Numbered from the stretch's first letter, positions 23,301 through 32,685 are shown. The stretch: DNA of 64,000 bases from an uncultured Lachnospiraceae bacterium (GCA_900317585.1 ONHG01000008.1:19438-83437), one strand, 5' to 3'. Notes: generated from the sequence alone by a model not told the origin. A program made the numbers and translations.

Positions 23301-24506
23301 TCACACAAACCTGTACTTCACATCAGCAAATCTGACTATATCATTTGATTTAAGCAGCTTTTTTTCTTTATAGGCCAATACTTCATCATTCACAAAGGTT
23401 CCATTTGTGGAGTTCAAATCCTCAATATAGAATTCCTGATTTTCCTTATTAATTACAGCATGAAAACGACTTATGGTATCCTTGCCTATCACTGCATCAG
23501 ACTCATCAGTCTGACCTATGCGGGTGCATTCCTTGTCTATTATGATATTATTTCTATTCTCCATTCCTTCGTACAAGAGCATTCCCTGCGGATGCTCCCT
23601 GTAATCACTTAAACATACCGTAGGATGCACCTGACGCGGCATCACCTCTGCTTCCTCACCCGGCTGTATAATAACAGCCTCATCCTCCGGCTCTATGGTT
23701 CTTTTCCTCCGACTGTCTTTTTGAGGTTTGAGCTTCATTCTCTTTGAATTTGATTGTTTTGAATTTAATTGTTTTGAATCTGATTTATTTATCTTACCCG
23801 CCTTTTTTATTTCAGGCAGTTTAATATCCAGCCGCTCCAGCAAATATATCCTAAGCTTATCATAAAATGATGGAGCCTGCTCTATCTGCTTAGATTCCTC
23901 CTGCTTTGGCAGAGGCTGTGAAATTGGAGCAATTATCTCATCCACAGGCTTTTCTGCCACTTTTTTCTGTCTTTCCTCTATTATGGCATTCCTTATGTCG
24001 GAAATGCTATAATTCCCATTCAGCGTTTTCTCATATATGCCATACGCAATGTGTATTGCCTCAGCATCACTGTGATCAAGCTTTGTCAGCATAAATTCCA
24101 TCAAATTCTGAAATGACGTGTAAATTGTCTTCATCTCAGCCGGATACGCCGTAAAATATATTTCTTCCGCTTTTGTATAGATAAGTTGAGGGGCAAAAAG
24201 CATGCATTCCGGCTTTACCAGATGGTTCTCCAAAAGCTCCATTTTATTGCAAATGCTGACCACGAGCTTCTCCAAAAACTCAAGCTTGATGTCATTATAC
24301 TGACACCTCATCTCCAACGACTGCATGCCTGAAATATCATACCAGTACTGTCCTTCATTGTTCACATAACACTTCTCCATGGATAAAAATCCGGGGATAG
24401 TGTTCTTAAGTAAAATCTTTTCATCTAACGGCTTTACTCCGTCACATCGTAATTTCATAAAGCTGCCTGTCATTCTTCTCTCATATACTATTTCATTGCA
24501 GTTCAT
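23301..24506 (-). CDS. FHA-domain protein of the Tad locus (DUF6382-like N-terminus)
   Basis: A 401-residue cytoplasmic protein. The N-terminal 190 residues resemble the DUF6382 domain found in Firmicutes FHA proteins. A basic Ser/Lys linker follows (about 235-280), then an FHA domain (about 315-401) with RIGQTDESDAVIGKDTISRF and the phosphothreonine-binding DLNSTNGTFVN. It should recognise a phosphothreonine on a partner, perhaps a Tad component, which is inference; a Ser/Thr kinase is encoded at 36.4 kb. It is the last gene of the Tad series and overlaps the TadE-like gene upstream by 14 bases. Confidence 0.85.
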   Translation of the reverse strand: MNCNEIVYERRMTGSFMKLRCDGVKPLDEKILLKNTIPGFLSMEKCYVNNEGQYWYDISGMQSLEMRCQYNDIKLEFLEKLVVSICNKMELLENHLVKPECMLFAPQLIYTKAEEIYFTAYPAEMKTIYTSFQNLMEFMLTKLDHSDAEAIHIAYGIYEKTLNGNYSISDIRNAIIEERQKKVAEKPVDEIIAPISQPLPKQEESKQIEQAPSFYDKLRIYLLERLDIKLPEIKKAGKINKSDSKQLNSKQSNSKRMKLKPQKDSRRKRTIEPEDEAVIIQPGEEAEVMPRQVHPTVCLSDYREHPQGMLLYEGMENRNNIIIDKECTRIGQTDESDAVIGKDTISRFHAVINKENQEFYIEDLNSTNGTFVNDEVLAYKEKKLLKSNDIVRFADVKYRFV

Positions 24507-24849
24507 CTACTACCTCCTTTACCACCTGATAATTATAAAAGTCATCAACCAGCCACATATCTGTAGCCGTCTCATATGATGTATCTGTCTTTATCTCCTG
24601 ATATAACAACAGTCCCATCTTCATCACAACAGCCATCATAAAAATAAATATAGGTATAATAATTGCACCCTCAACGGTATAACTACCATTCAGAGAGTAT
24701 AATAAATCTATATTTAATTTTTGTTTATCTGCAATATTATCTGGAATTTCATATATATCTGTATTTTCATCTATACCTGCATTTTCGTATATATTTTCGT
24801 ATATATTTTCATCTGCATTTTTTACTGCATTTTTATCTTGTTTTTTCAT
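24493..24849 (-). CDS. TadE-like pseudopilin (118 aa)
   Basis: The cytoplasmic N-terminus is rich in Asn, Asp and Glu with the repeated NIYENIYEN. The pseudopilin-type segment follows at about residues 55-82, GSYTVEGAIIIPIFIFMM, with the Gly before it and the Glu at position +5, as needed for processing by an A24 peptidase. A short extracytoplasmic part ends in KEVVDELQ. It is likely a minor pilin of the Tad apparatus. Its start overlaps the stop of the peptidase gene upstream. Confidence 0.78.
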   Translation of the reverse strand: MKKQDKNAVKNADENIYENIYENAGIDENTDIYEIPDNIADKQKLNIDLLYSLNGSYTVEGAIIIPIFIFMMAVVMKMGLLLYQEIKTDTSYETATDMWLVDDFYNYQVVKEVVDELQ

Positions 24850-25256
24850 TATAAAAATACTCCTGTCAATCCATATCCCAATAGCAGAAAAGGGGTAAAT
24901 GCAATCTGTTTTTCCCTGTCTGCTCTCTTAATAACTATATAAACGACAGACACTATTCCTGCTATCGTAAGTCCCATAACCAGGGAGCTGCATACTATAT
25001 CCACCGATACAAATAACCCCATAAGTGTCACAACCACTGCATCTCCATAGCCTATCTGCTCCTTCGTAAAAAAGGCCATCATAAGCAGTATTCCACCTGG
25101 TATTATTGAAATCACTGTATTTATGACTGATTTATCACATGATATGATATATACCCCACCTGCAATCCCCATAATAATCAACAGTATAACCGGTATTTTT
25201 TTGGTCGAAATATCAATTATGCTTATTATTCCAAGGAAAATGATTAACTGTATCAC
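24849..25256 (-). CDS. A24 family prepilin peptidase, short form (135 aa)
   Basis: A polytopic membrane aspartyl protease. The first catalytic Asp is in IISIIDISTKKIP (about residue 14) and the second in IGYGDAVVV (GxGD motif, about residue 72). It should cleave the leader of Flp pilin or the TadE-like pseudopilins. A second A24 peptidase (32076-32591) stands at the other end of the locus, so the two may have different substrates. It is only 2 nt from the gene before and overlaps the one after. Confidence 0.85.
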   Translation of the reverse strand: MIQLIIFLGIISIIDISTKKIPVILLIIMGIAGGVYIISCDKSVINTVISIIPGGILLMMAFFTKEQIGYGDAVVVTLMGLFVSVDIVCSSLVMGLTIAGIVSVVYIVIKRADREKQIAFTPFLLLGYGLTGVFL

Positions 25257-25258
25257 TT

Positions 25259-26098
25259 TTATTCTCCTTTACATTTATTACACATGGTTTTACCCTGCAC
25301 CTGCGATTTATGTATCATGTGCACTGTTCTCTTAAGCTTGCTGCACCCCAGTCTGCTGTGATACTGTGTGCCATAATCTGTAATAAAAACCGTTGATGCG
25401 TCCGTTTTTTTATCCGCTGCACAGTAACACGCGCTGTATTTATTACCATCTTTATTCCTATAGCTCCCAATATTTATCCATTTGACGCTTTTTATACTTA
25501 AATCCAGATAATTGCACTGGTCTGACAAATGGTAAACATTCCCATAGTCAGTATAATAAACATACGGGTCTGTCTGCTCATCCGGATTTTTGCCGGTCCA
25601 TTTCCTATGGTTACTGTGATTCTCTATCCAGATTCCATTAATATCAAAAAAATTGATTGGAAGCTTAATCTTATATTTAGCTTTAAGTGCCACGTCATCT
25701 CCATCAAGACTAGAGCCCAAAAGCGATATACCGCCATATCCTCCGCTTACATATGTATCCACAAGCTTTGAATCAGATAGCCTGCTTCTAAACAAGGCCT
25801 CAGCCGTTGCCACAGTAATAACCGTTGAATCATTGGCGCTGCTTGCAAGAGCACTCATTCTTCCCGAATAATACAGCGCAGCTTTAACCTGTGCCTCGAC
25901 CTGTATCACTCTGAAAAACAACATGATAAATACAAAGAAGCCTGCCACTAACGGATATATCACTGCCGCTTCAAGGGTATAAGAGCCTTTGAGACAGATG
26001 CATGATGGTATCTTTTGTTGTTTACCATCGTCGCCTGGGAGTTTTGACTTGATATTACATTTGTTGATTTTGTTTGCTATTCCAAAAGACACCAGCAT
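25259..26098 (-). CDS. TadE/TadG-like pseudopilin with C-terminal Cys/His repeats
   Basis: A 279-residue protein. The short cytoplasmic N-terminus leads to the pseudopilin segment KGSYTLEAAVIYPLVAGFFV (about residues 37-56). The extracytoplasmic part ends in two related modules, each with TDYGxxYHxxxxCxxL followed by a pair of cysteines (CYC, then CNKC at the end). The pattern is like a small metal-binding or disulfide module. The ATG at 26098 follows AAGGAGG at 7 nt; the frame to 26122 overlaps the gene upstream and is not needed. Confidence 0.78.
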   Translation of the reverse strand: MLVSFGIANKINKCNIKSKLPGDDGKQQKIPSCICLKGSYTLEAAVIYPLVAGFFVFIMLFFRVIQVEAQVKAALYYSGRMSALASSANDSTVITVATAEALFRSRLSDSKLVDTYVSGGYGGISLLGSSLDGDDVALKAKYKIKLPINFFDINGIWIENHSNHRKWTGKNPDEQTDPYVYYTDYGNVYHLSDQCNYLDLSIKSVKWINIGSYRNKDGNKYSACYCAADKKTDASTVFITDYGTQYHSRLGCSKLKRTVHMIHKSQVQGKTMCNKCKGE

Positions 26099-26114
26099 AC
26101 ACCTGCCTCCTTTA

Positions 26115-27647
26115 TTACTCACTGCAATACGAATACCTTGCTTTATTTTTTATGGAAAACTCATTGTCTGCACCCTCCAGGAGATTCACAAAGCATAAAA
26201 ACAATCCATGATATTTATATGTAACATCTATGCTCATCTCACATATGCTGTTGTCCATCCTAAAGCTTTCATAGCCCTGTGTCTCACGTACTGTTGCCTC
26301 CTGTACATCCATTGCGCGATATGCCATCGCCTTCTCACTCTTAAAGAACAAAAGCATACCCAGATATGTTTTGTAGCTCACCCCTGTACTACAGCTTTTA
26401 GCTTTTGCTTTACCTGTCAGCATCGTAGTCATTCCCAGAAGCTTAGTGGTCCAGGTCGAATCACTTTTCATCATCACAACTTTGTCTCCGGCAAGTAAAG
26501 CCCTTACATCCAGCACGCTCTCACAATAAGCCCAGGCTGCCAGTATACCCATTTTCAGAGCTTTGATAACCTCAGGATTCAATGTGATTGCTCCTATTAC
26601 CGTAGCAAGTGCCGCCGCTTCAGCCTGTTTGGACTGATCTGTTGCCAGATATGCAGCATTACATGCCGCACGTATCATTAATATTTCTGTCACAACCTTC
26701 TTTAAGTTATCCTTATCATTTGATTTTCCACCAATTATATATTCCACCTCATAATTCATGGCATGACTGCTTCCGCTATCCGTGTAATTGGATAAATAAG
26801 TGAGAAAATACTGCTGCAGCAATATTTTCGAATACCAGTCCTCATCATATGAAAAATCACCCGTACCCTGATTAAGCTTTCGGTGAGATACACATTCATT
26901 TATATCTATACTGTTTCCGGACACATTTGCTTCATTGACCACCTGCGACAGTATCCCTGTCTTCCTGACCTGCTGTACCTTAACCAGCGGATTTTCAGTC
27001 TCTGTACCCTTTGAATTATTTTGTGAGCTGCTTTTATTCTTCGCTGAACTACCTGGTGTACCCCGCGCTGCAGATGGCCTTGCGGTATTATTATTATCGC
27101 CCTTTTCCTGTGCATTCAGTGCATCCATTGCGTTATCCACACTACTGTCATCATATTTACTGTTATCTACAGTATCCTTCATTGAACTGTATTTGCTGTA
27201 CAGCTTTTTTGCTGTCTCATATGACAAATTGTTCTTCATATATGAAACAACCTGCCTCGTATACACATCACCGTTGTCATCTGTGATGAGTGCATACTTC
27301 ACCGGGTCAAGCTCGTCCATGGAAAGACGCAAAACACTCGTCCCAGCTGAAATGCTCCCATCTGTACCTGTCTTAAAATTATCAGCGGAAACATTTTTCA
27401 TATATGCCTTTATATTTTGAATATCAACATTCCCCGCTGAATCGCTTCCGGCATCATATGTCAGGATGCGGTATTCATCCCAGAGGGGGCGGCAGTATTG
27501 TGCAAATACCGATTCCGCTACCGCCTCCGAGTTCATTTTTGCGACATTTTTGAGCTCCAGATTTCTGCCGGCCTCAAATACCGTAAACAAAAACTGAGAT
27601 ACCAGCATCAAAAGCATTGTAGCAAATACTGTTATGCTGCCTTTCAC
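26115..27647 (-). CDS. DUF5702 family Tad-locus protein
   Basis: A 510-residue protein that begins KGSITVFATMLLMLVSQFLF, a TadE/TadG-like segment with the pseudopilin-style Gly before a hydrophobic helix, then a long extracytoplasmic region with a Ser/Asn-rich low-complexity stretch (about 185-215). It matches the DUF5702 family, typical of Lachnospiraceae Tad loci. Function unknown; probably a minor pilin or surface component. The start is GTG 27647, overlapping the stop of the Flp pilin gene, so translation is coupled. Confidence 0.8.
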   Translation of the reverse strand: MKGSITVFATMLLMLVSQFLFTVFEAGRNLELKNVAKMNSEAVAESVFAQYCRPLWDEYRILTYDAGSDSAGNVDIQNIKAYMKNVSADNFKTGTDGSISAGTSVLRLSMDELDPVKYALITDDNGDVYTRQVVSYMKNNLSYETAKKLYSKYSSMKDTVDNSKYDDSSVDNAMDALNAQEKGDNNNTARPSAARGTPGSSAKNKSSSQNNSKGTETENPLVKVQQVRKTGILSQVVNEANVSGNSIDINECVSHRKLNQGTGDFSYDEDWYSKILLQQYFLTYLSNYTDSGSSHAMNYEVEYIIGGKSNDKDNLKKVVTEILMIRAACNAAYLATDQSKQAEAAALATVIGAITLNPEVIKALKMGILAAWAYCESVLDVRALLAGDKVVMMKSDSTWTTKLLGMTTMLTGKAKAKSCSTGVSYKTYLGMLLFFKSEKAMAYRAMDVQEATVRETQGYESFRMDNSICEMSIDVTYKYHGLFLCFVNLLEGADNEFSIKNKARYSYCSE

Positions 27648-27811
27648 ACCTTACCAGCCTGTTTTGTTATAGTTTTAAATATATTATTCACAAGCTTTGT
27701 GAGCTGCTCCTTAAAAATCAGCACAAGACCTATCAAAACGACAATAATTAGTATCATTTCCACTACTCCAGCTCCATCCTCATCCAACAAAAAATTCTTA
27801 AATCCTAACAT
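27644..27811 (-). CDS. flp: Flp1-type IVb pilin (55 aa)
   Basis: The major pilin candidate of the Tad locus, too short for many gene callers. MLGFKNFLLDEDGAG forms the leader; the cleavage site is probably after DGAG, leaving VVEMILIIVVLIGLVLIFKE with Glu at position 3-5 of the mature form. A short amphipathic tail follows. The ATG at 27811 is preceded by GAAAGGA. It lies between the TadC-like gene and DUF5702, the usual place of Flp in such loci. Confidence 0.85.
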   Translation of the reverse strand: MLGFKNFLLDEDGAGVVEMILIIVVLIGLVLIFKEQLTKLVNNIFKTITKQAGKV

Positions 27812-27823
27812 AATTTTTCCTTT

Positions 27824-29053
27824 CTACATCTTAAAATCAATGATTGCGGGTGCTATAACTATTGCTATTACTATAACCATCATAAGCATCATCGGCACAA
27901 GCATTTTCGTTCCGGCTTCCTCTCCCATTCTCAGTGCCAAAAGCCTTCTTTCATCAAATGCTTCCTCCGATTCTTTCTCCAATGCCTCGCATACACCCTT
28001 GCTTCCTTTGTGAATACTCTGCAAAATAATACGAACAAACTTCTGATAGCACGGAATATTTATTCTTTCCGCAAATCCTGCATAGGCTTTTCGCCCCATC
28101 TCACCATCAGAAATCTCCCTTTCCGTAATCAGCATTTCTTCATATGCAGGCAATATATATGCCTTATTTTTTCTCCTCTCGTCGCTATAACGAGCGGTAA
28201 TTCTATTCCATGCCTGTTCAACAGTCATTCCTGACCCCATTAAAACAGCCATTTTACTCACTATTTCCGGATATTCAAGCTGCAGCTTTGTATTTCTGTC
28301 CTTTATGGCATTTCTTTCTTTTTCTTTCCTTGATAAAAATAAAAGAACAATTACAACAGCTTCAAGTAATGCCACCTTCATGACAGAACTGCTTTTTTCT
28401 TTAGACCAGTTGAGCTTTTTCCCGTCGATTTCATTTGGAAGCACAAGCTCCTTCGTCCCCGGCTGTTCCATTTCCTTTTGAAGCTGCCTGTTGATATCCC
28501 TGATCAGCCTCTGCCCGGAATCCAGCTTATCCGGAAATACTAAAAACGAAAATTCATACATCTGCTTATATTCGCCACAGCTCAATGAGACACTTGCAGT
28601 TATAAGCTTTCCTGACGTTTCATCTTCATCACCGGTAAATGCCTCCTGCAATACATTTCCCTCATAATCTACGATATCATAATCACTGAGATTCCATTCG
28701 GCTTCCACACTTCCTGACACATATGAATCATTCATATTCACATGCCCCATAACATGCTCCAAAGTCTGATCATCCTCACAAAATGTCTTATCTATCTGCT
28801 CCTTTGCCTTTTCAAAAAGTTCATTTGCCTGCTTTTCGGATGGTATCGCCTCTTTTACATCAAGCTGATATTTATAATTTTTATCAAGCCCATCTGCATT
28901 TAATATCAAATCGACCGACTCATCGCCATCACCGGTTTTATTGCGCATAAGAGTATTATCTGCCACATTATTTGATGATTTGTCCATCGCAAATGCAAGC
29001 AGTAAAAAGGCTATACATGCCACCACAATTTTCAGATTTTTCTTTTTATCCAT
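27824..29053 (-). CDS. tadC: TadC-like pilus platform protein with extra N-terminal domain
   Basis: A 409-residue protein. A membrane helix at residues 9-25 precedes an extracytoplasmic domain of about 190 residues, then a second helix (about 228-243) and a TadC/T2SF domain (about 265-380) with LEYPEIVSKMAVLMGSGMTV and the GSKGVCEALEKE segment, and a final hydrophobic helix. TadC proteins of other phyla usually lack this large N-terminal domain. It pairs with TadB to form the inner-membrane platform. 18 bp separate it from tadB. Confidence 0.83.
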   Translation of the reverse strand: MDKKKNLKIVVACIAFLLLAFAMDKSSNNVADNTLMRNKTGDGDESVDLILNADGLDKNYKYQLDVKEAIPSEKQANELFEKAKEQIDKTFCEDDQTLEHVMGHVNMNDSYVSGSVEAEWNLSDYDIVDYEGNVLQEAFTGDEDETSGKLITASVSLSCGEYKQMYEFSFLVFPDKLDSGQRLIRDINRQLQKEMEQPGTKELVLPNEIDGKKLNWSKEKSSSVMKVALLEAVVIVLLFLSRKEKERNAIKDRNTKLQLEYPEIVSKMAVLMGSGMTVEQAWNRITARYSDERRKNKAYILPAYEEMLITEREISDGEMGRKAYAGFAERINIPCYQKFVRIILQSIHKGSKGVCEALEKESEEAFDERRLLALRMGEEAGTKMLVPMMLMMVIVIAIVIAPAIIDFKM

Positions 29054-29071
29054 ATGTTCATTCCCATCAGA

Positions 29072-29821
29072 TTATTTTGATATACCGATATTTACACTCA
29101 AAATCCTGTTTGCCAGCTTTATCGCCATCGCGTATGCGCCTAAACATACCGTCATAAAAATAATTCCTGTGAAATTTCGATATAAGGCTGACATGTAATC
29201 ATATGAGGCAATTTTCAGAAAAGCCAAAAGCACTATAGGAATATAGTTCATAGTCTTCTGCTCAAGCTTCTTGGCAGATACTGAGACCTCAATCTGCCGG
29301 TTTGTATCATATTTTGTCCACATTCTGTAGGTTGTAGACTCAATGATATCCACAAAGCTTCCTCCGCTCCTCTTTGCGAAAGAAAAAATATCGGCAAAAT
29401 TGACTATATCCTCCACCTCTGTCCTGTCTGCAAACTCCGAAAGCACCTGCTCAAACGTCTGATTCAGCTTGATTTTCCTATTCATATCCCTTATCTCTGC
29501 AAGCATAAGCGAGTTTTCGCCATACATCATATGCATTTCACCCTCTGCTTCCCTCCAGGCATTTTCGACAGAATATCCGGCAAGCAGATTTGCACTGAGT
29601 ATCTTTAGAGCATTCATAAACTCTTCTGTAAGCTTTTGCTTTTGTTTTATGACAGCTTCCACTTTGTATTGCCTGAAAATGTAAATAAATATCAATGGAA
29701 AAATAATAAGAGGAATGATACTATCGTAAAACAGATATGCTATGACCAGCGTAACCGCTGCACTTTTCAACAAAACAAAGCCCAAATCCTTAAAGCTCAT
29801 GGTATATTTGCTGTAATCCAT
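29072..29821 (-). CDS. tadB: TadB-like pilus platform protein (T2SF family)
   Basis: A 249-residue inner-membrane protein with N-terminal helices (about 10-45), the T2SF domain with LKILSANLLAGYSVENAWRE (about 89-108) and KRSGGSFVDIIEST, and C-terminal membrane helices. It works with TadC as the platform that the TadA ATPase acts on. It follows tadA by 19 bp and has the usual place in the locus. Confidence 0.88.
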   Translation of the reverse strand: MDYSKYTMSFKDLGFVLLKSAAVTLVIAYLFYDSIIPLIIFPLIFIYIFRQYKVEAVIKQKQKLTEEFMNALKILSANLLAGYSVENAWREAEGEMHMMYGENSLMLAEIRDMNRKIKLNQTFEQVLSEFADRTEVEDIVNFADIFSFAKRSGGSFVDIIESTTYRMWTKYDTNRQIEVSVSAKKLEQKTMNYIPIVLLAFLKIASYDYMSALYRNFTGIIFMTVCLGAYAMAIKLANRILSVNIGISK

Positions 29822-29840
29822 ATATTACCCTTTCTACGCT

Positions 29841-31061
29841 CTAAATTTTAAGGCCTGCTGCGCAAAGCTTTTGCGTATGTCGTAATGTACCTGTTTTAAC
29901 AAGCTGCCCCAATATTCTTCCATCATCATCCACCCCTGATTCCTCAAAATGATATAATGAATTGAGCATTATTTCTCCGTCTGTAAAGCTATCAATCTCC
30001 GATATTTCAAGAACTCTTCTGCTTTTATCCCTCAGCCTGCCAAGCTGTACTATGATATCAATTCCCGATGCGACCTGCTGCCTTATTGCCTTTAATGGCA
30101 TCTCCTCTGCTCCCATCAATGTCATAACTTCTATTCGCGATATGGCATCAGCGGGTGAATTTGCATGTCCGGTGGACAGTGACCCATCATGACCGGTATT
30201 CATAGCCTGCAGCATATCCAAAGCCTCCGCTCCTCTGCATTCTCCAACGATTATTCTGTCAGGTCTCATTCGAAGAGCAGTCCTTATCAGGTCTCTTATT
30301 GTAATGGGTGTCACTCCATCGGTATTTGAATTTCTTGTCTCAAGCCTCACAATATTTTTAGCCCCGACAAGCTGAAGCTCCGCCGAATCTTCAATAGTAA
30401 TAATTCTCTCATCGTCCGGAATATACTGGGAAAGGGCGTTCAAAAATGTTGTTTTACCGGAACCTGTTCCACCGGATATAAATATATTGTATTTCGCCTG
30501 CGTCAGAATCTGTAAAACCCCAGCCGCTTCTGGTGAAATCGACTCTATATCTATAAGCTTTTCCATGCTCATGGGATGCTCAGGAAATTTTCTTATGGAA
30601 ACAGCCGAGCCTCCAATGGAAATCGGATTTAAAACTATATTGACTCGCGAACCATCACTAAGCCTGGTATCAACTATAGGCGAAGCCTGATTGACTACTC
30701 TGTTATGGCGCCCAACAATCTGCTGTATAACGTCCTCCAGCTTTTCCTCCGATGAAAAATGACCATTAAACTCATATATTCTGCCTGCCTTTTCATAAAA
30801 AATCTCATTAGGTCCATTTACCATTATCTCCGTAACATCCTTATCATCGACAAGCTCCTGTAATATATCCAGTTTGCGCAGTGAATTAAATATAATGCGC
30901 TCCAAATCAGCGCGCTGTCGCAAAGTCATGGGGATTTCTCTGGCCTCTTTTGATACAGCCATACCGATTAGATCACAGATTTCCTCATCACTTAGCTCCT
31001 TTGACAGGTCTATTTCTGACAATACAACGTCTCTTATTCTAAGTCCAAGCTCATCCAGCAC
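29841..31061 (-). CDS. tadA: TadA/CpaF family pilus assembly ATPase
   Basis: A 406-residue secretion ATPase. Walker A is FISGGTGSGKTTFLNALS (about residue 196-213), the Asp box is IITIEDSAELQLVG, Walker B has MRPDRIIVGECRGAEALDML, and the His box is TGHDGSLSTGHANSPADA. The N-terminal domain with VMVNGPNEIFYEKAGRIYEF is present. It powers Flp pilus assembly. Its first codons overlap the tadZ-like gene by 11 bases. Confidence 0.95.
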   Translation of the reverse strand: MLDELGLRIRDVVLSEIDLSKELSDEEICDLIGMAVSKEAREIPMTLRQRADLERIIFNSLRKLDILQELVDDKDVTEIMVNGPNEIFYEKAGRIYEFNGHFSSEEKLEDVIQQIVGRHNRVVNQASPIVDTRLSDGSRVNIVLNPISIGGSAVSIRKFPEHPMSMEKLIDIESISPEAAGVLQILTQAKYNIFISGGTGSGKTTFLNALSQYIPDDERIITIEDSAELQLVGAKNIVRLETRNSNTDGVTPITIRDLIRTALRMRPDRIIVGECRGAEALDMLQAMNTGHDGSLSTGHANSPADAISRIEVMTLMGAEEMPLKAIRQQVASGIDIIVQLGRLRDKSRRVLEISEIDSFTDGEIMLNSLYHFEESGVDDDGRILGQLVKTGTLRHTQKLCAAGLKI

Positions 31062-32049
31062 ACGAAATACCCCGCGTCATATTTCTTATGACATCACCAA
31101 ATTCATTCCACTTCCACATTTCAACCAGCTTTTCACAGGTGGAAACAGGTACTGCAATTACAGGTGGCTCGATTATTTTTATCCTCTCAACCACATTGCT
31201 AAGACCCCTTTCCATCAGCTCCTCTGTAAACTCGTATTCTCTCCACTGGCTTATTCCGCATTTTTTCTGTACCAGGTAAATTTCATCACTTCTGTCCAGA
31301 ATATCAAAAAAGCCCTTAAATCTGGTTCCCATATTGAACACTATACAATCATAGTGCATTTCTTTTCCCAGCATCTGAAGCAGATTATTGCATATCACAG
31401 TATTTATCTCGCAGAGATTCTCTGTATTATCAATCGGATATACATAATCAAGCTTCTGGGAGTGGCCTATACAACTGTTTATCCTGTTGGTTGAATATCT
31501 TCCTGACTCAGCCATGACAAGCAGCTCATCAAGATTATGCTCCCTGCTTTGTTCAAACATCCTCGACAATCCGCTGTTTTCCTGAAAATCAATGAACAAA
31601 GCCCTCTCATTTTCACTTAGAATGGATGCCAGTGTCATTGCAAACGGCATCTGATACTGATTATCTGCCAGCGAATATACGCTGATTAACCTGGTCTGTC
31701 CCATCAATGAGCCATCCTTCTGCAAATCTCTTACTTCTCCTGCGACATGCTTTAAAATCTCATCAACTATGAAATTTACCTCCTGATATTTCTCCACAAA
31801 ATATATTCCTTCCTCACTTTCAATAGGCGTCTCCTCCACAATCTGTATAAGAGGAATACCTCGGTTATTCCATTCATTAAGCTCACTTGAGAGCATTATA
31901 TCTATCTGCCCGCTTAAGTTATTAAGCTCTTCCTGCCGTGTATACATATGTATTTCAAGCCGGTTGTTAAAATGGTTCATGAAATAACATGTGAGTCTGT
32001 CCCCATATTCCTCATCATCAATATAGATTCCTAATCGTATTTTTTTCAT
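31051..32049 (-). CDS. TadZ/CpaE-like protein with degenerate P-loop
   Basis: A 332-residue protein whose position before tadA and overall fold (N-terminal receiver-like domain, about 1-110; MinD/ParA-like domain, about 120-320) suggest TadZ, which places the pilus machine at the cell pole. The loop where MinD has KGGxGKT reads SLADNQYQMPFAMTLASI, so the P-loop lysines are missing and ATP hydrolysis is unlikely. FIDFQENSGLS replaces the usual switch region and IVFNMGTRFKG the Walker B. It overlaps tadA. Confidence 0.78.
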   Translation of the reverse strand: MKKIRLGIYIDDEEYGDRLTCYFMNHFNNRLEIHMYTRQEELNNLSGQIDIMLSSELNEWNNRGIPLIQIVEETPIESEEGIYFVEKYQEVNFIVDEILKHVAGEVRDLQKDGSLMGQTRLISVYSLADNQYQMPFAMTLASILSENERALFIDFQENSGLSRMFEQSREHNLDELLVMAESGRYSTNRINSCIGHSQKLDYVYPIDNTENLCEINTVICNNLLQMLGKEMHYDCIVFNMGTRFKGFFDILDRSDEIYLVQKKCGISQWREYEFTEELMERGLSNVVERIKIIEPPVIAVPVSTCEKLVEMWKWNEFGDVIRNMTRGISCAG

Positions 32050-32075
32050 CTAAAGCTTTTGTCTTCTCCTTTCCA

Positions 32076-32591
32076 TTACCGCAGACCATAGAAATATATA
32101 TCTGCAAAAACGGTCCCCAAAAGTACGTACACAGCAAAACTAACAGCTTTCCCCTGTCCCTGATAACGCACAAACCGTCCGCAAAATATACCGCTTAGGT
32201 ACAAAAAGCCATCTCTCATACGACAGAACAGCTCTTTTTGCCGTACCATACTTATCAGGCCATATCCCGCTGCTGCTATGAACGCTGCAAAAATACATAT
32301 CACGGTAAATTTTAAATTTGTAAATCCACATACTACTGAAAATAACTTGATATCTCCGGCCCCTAAAATACCGGAAAGATATAAGAAATATAAAATGACA
32401 ACCGGAAAAATTATATCTGGAAGAAACCAGATGATGCTCGCTACCTTGCCCCCCACTAAGCGAAATAGAAACGCAAAACCAAGTCCCGTCAGAATCAGCC
32501 GGTTACTGATTCTAAAATTTTTAAAGTCCCCAATTGCTGCTACTGTAAGCAGTACATACAGCATGAGGTGTGATATCAATTTCACAATCAC
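32076..32591 (-). CDS. tadV: A24 family prepilin peptidase (TadV-like, 171 aa)
   Basis: A polytopic membrane protein with the first catalytic Asp in TVAAIGDFKNFRISNRLI (about residue 22) and the second in GILGAGDIKLFSVVCG (GxGD, about 79). It is the first gene of the Tad series and the usual TadV candidate for Flp processing. It is longer than the second A24 protein in the locus by a basic cytoplasmic segment and a last helix. Confidence 0.88.
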   Translation of the reverse strand: MIVKLISHLMLYVLLTVAAIGDFKNFRISNRLILTGLGFAFLFRLVGGKVASIIWFLPDIIFPVVILYFLYLSGILGAGDIKLFSVVCGFTNLKFTVICIFAAFIAAAGYGLISMVRQKELFCRMRDGFLYLSGIFCGRFVRYQGQGKAVSFAVYVLLGTVFADIYFYGLR

Positions 32592-32685
32592 AATATTTTC
32601 ATCACCTCTCCTTTCGTGAGACGAATTATAGCAACGTCAAATATATCTGTCTATAGGTTTTTGCAAATTAATTGTTTTTTGTAAG

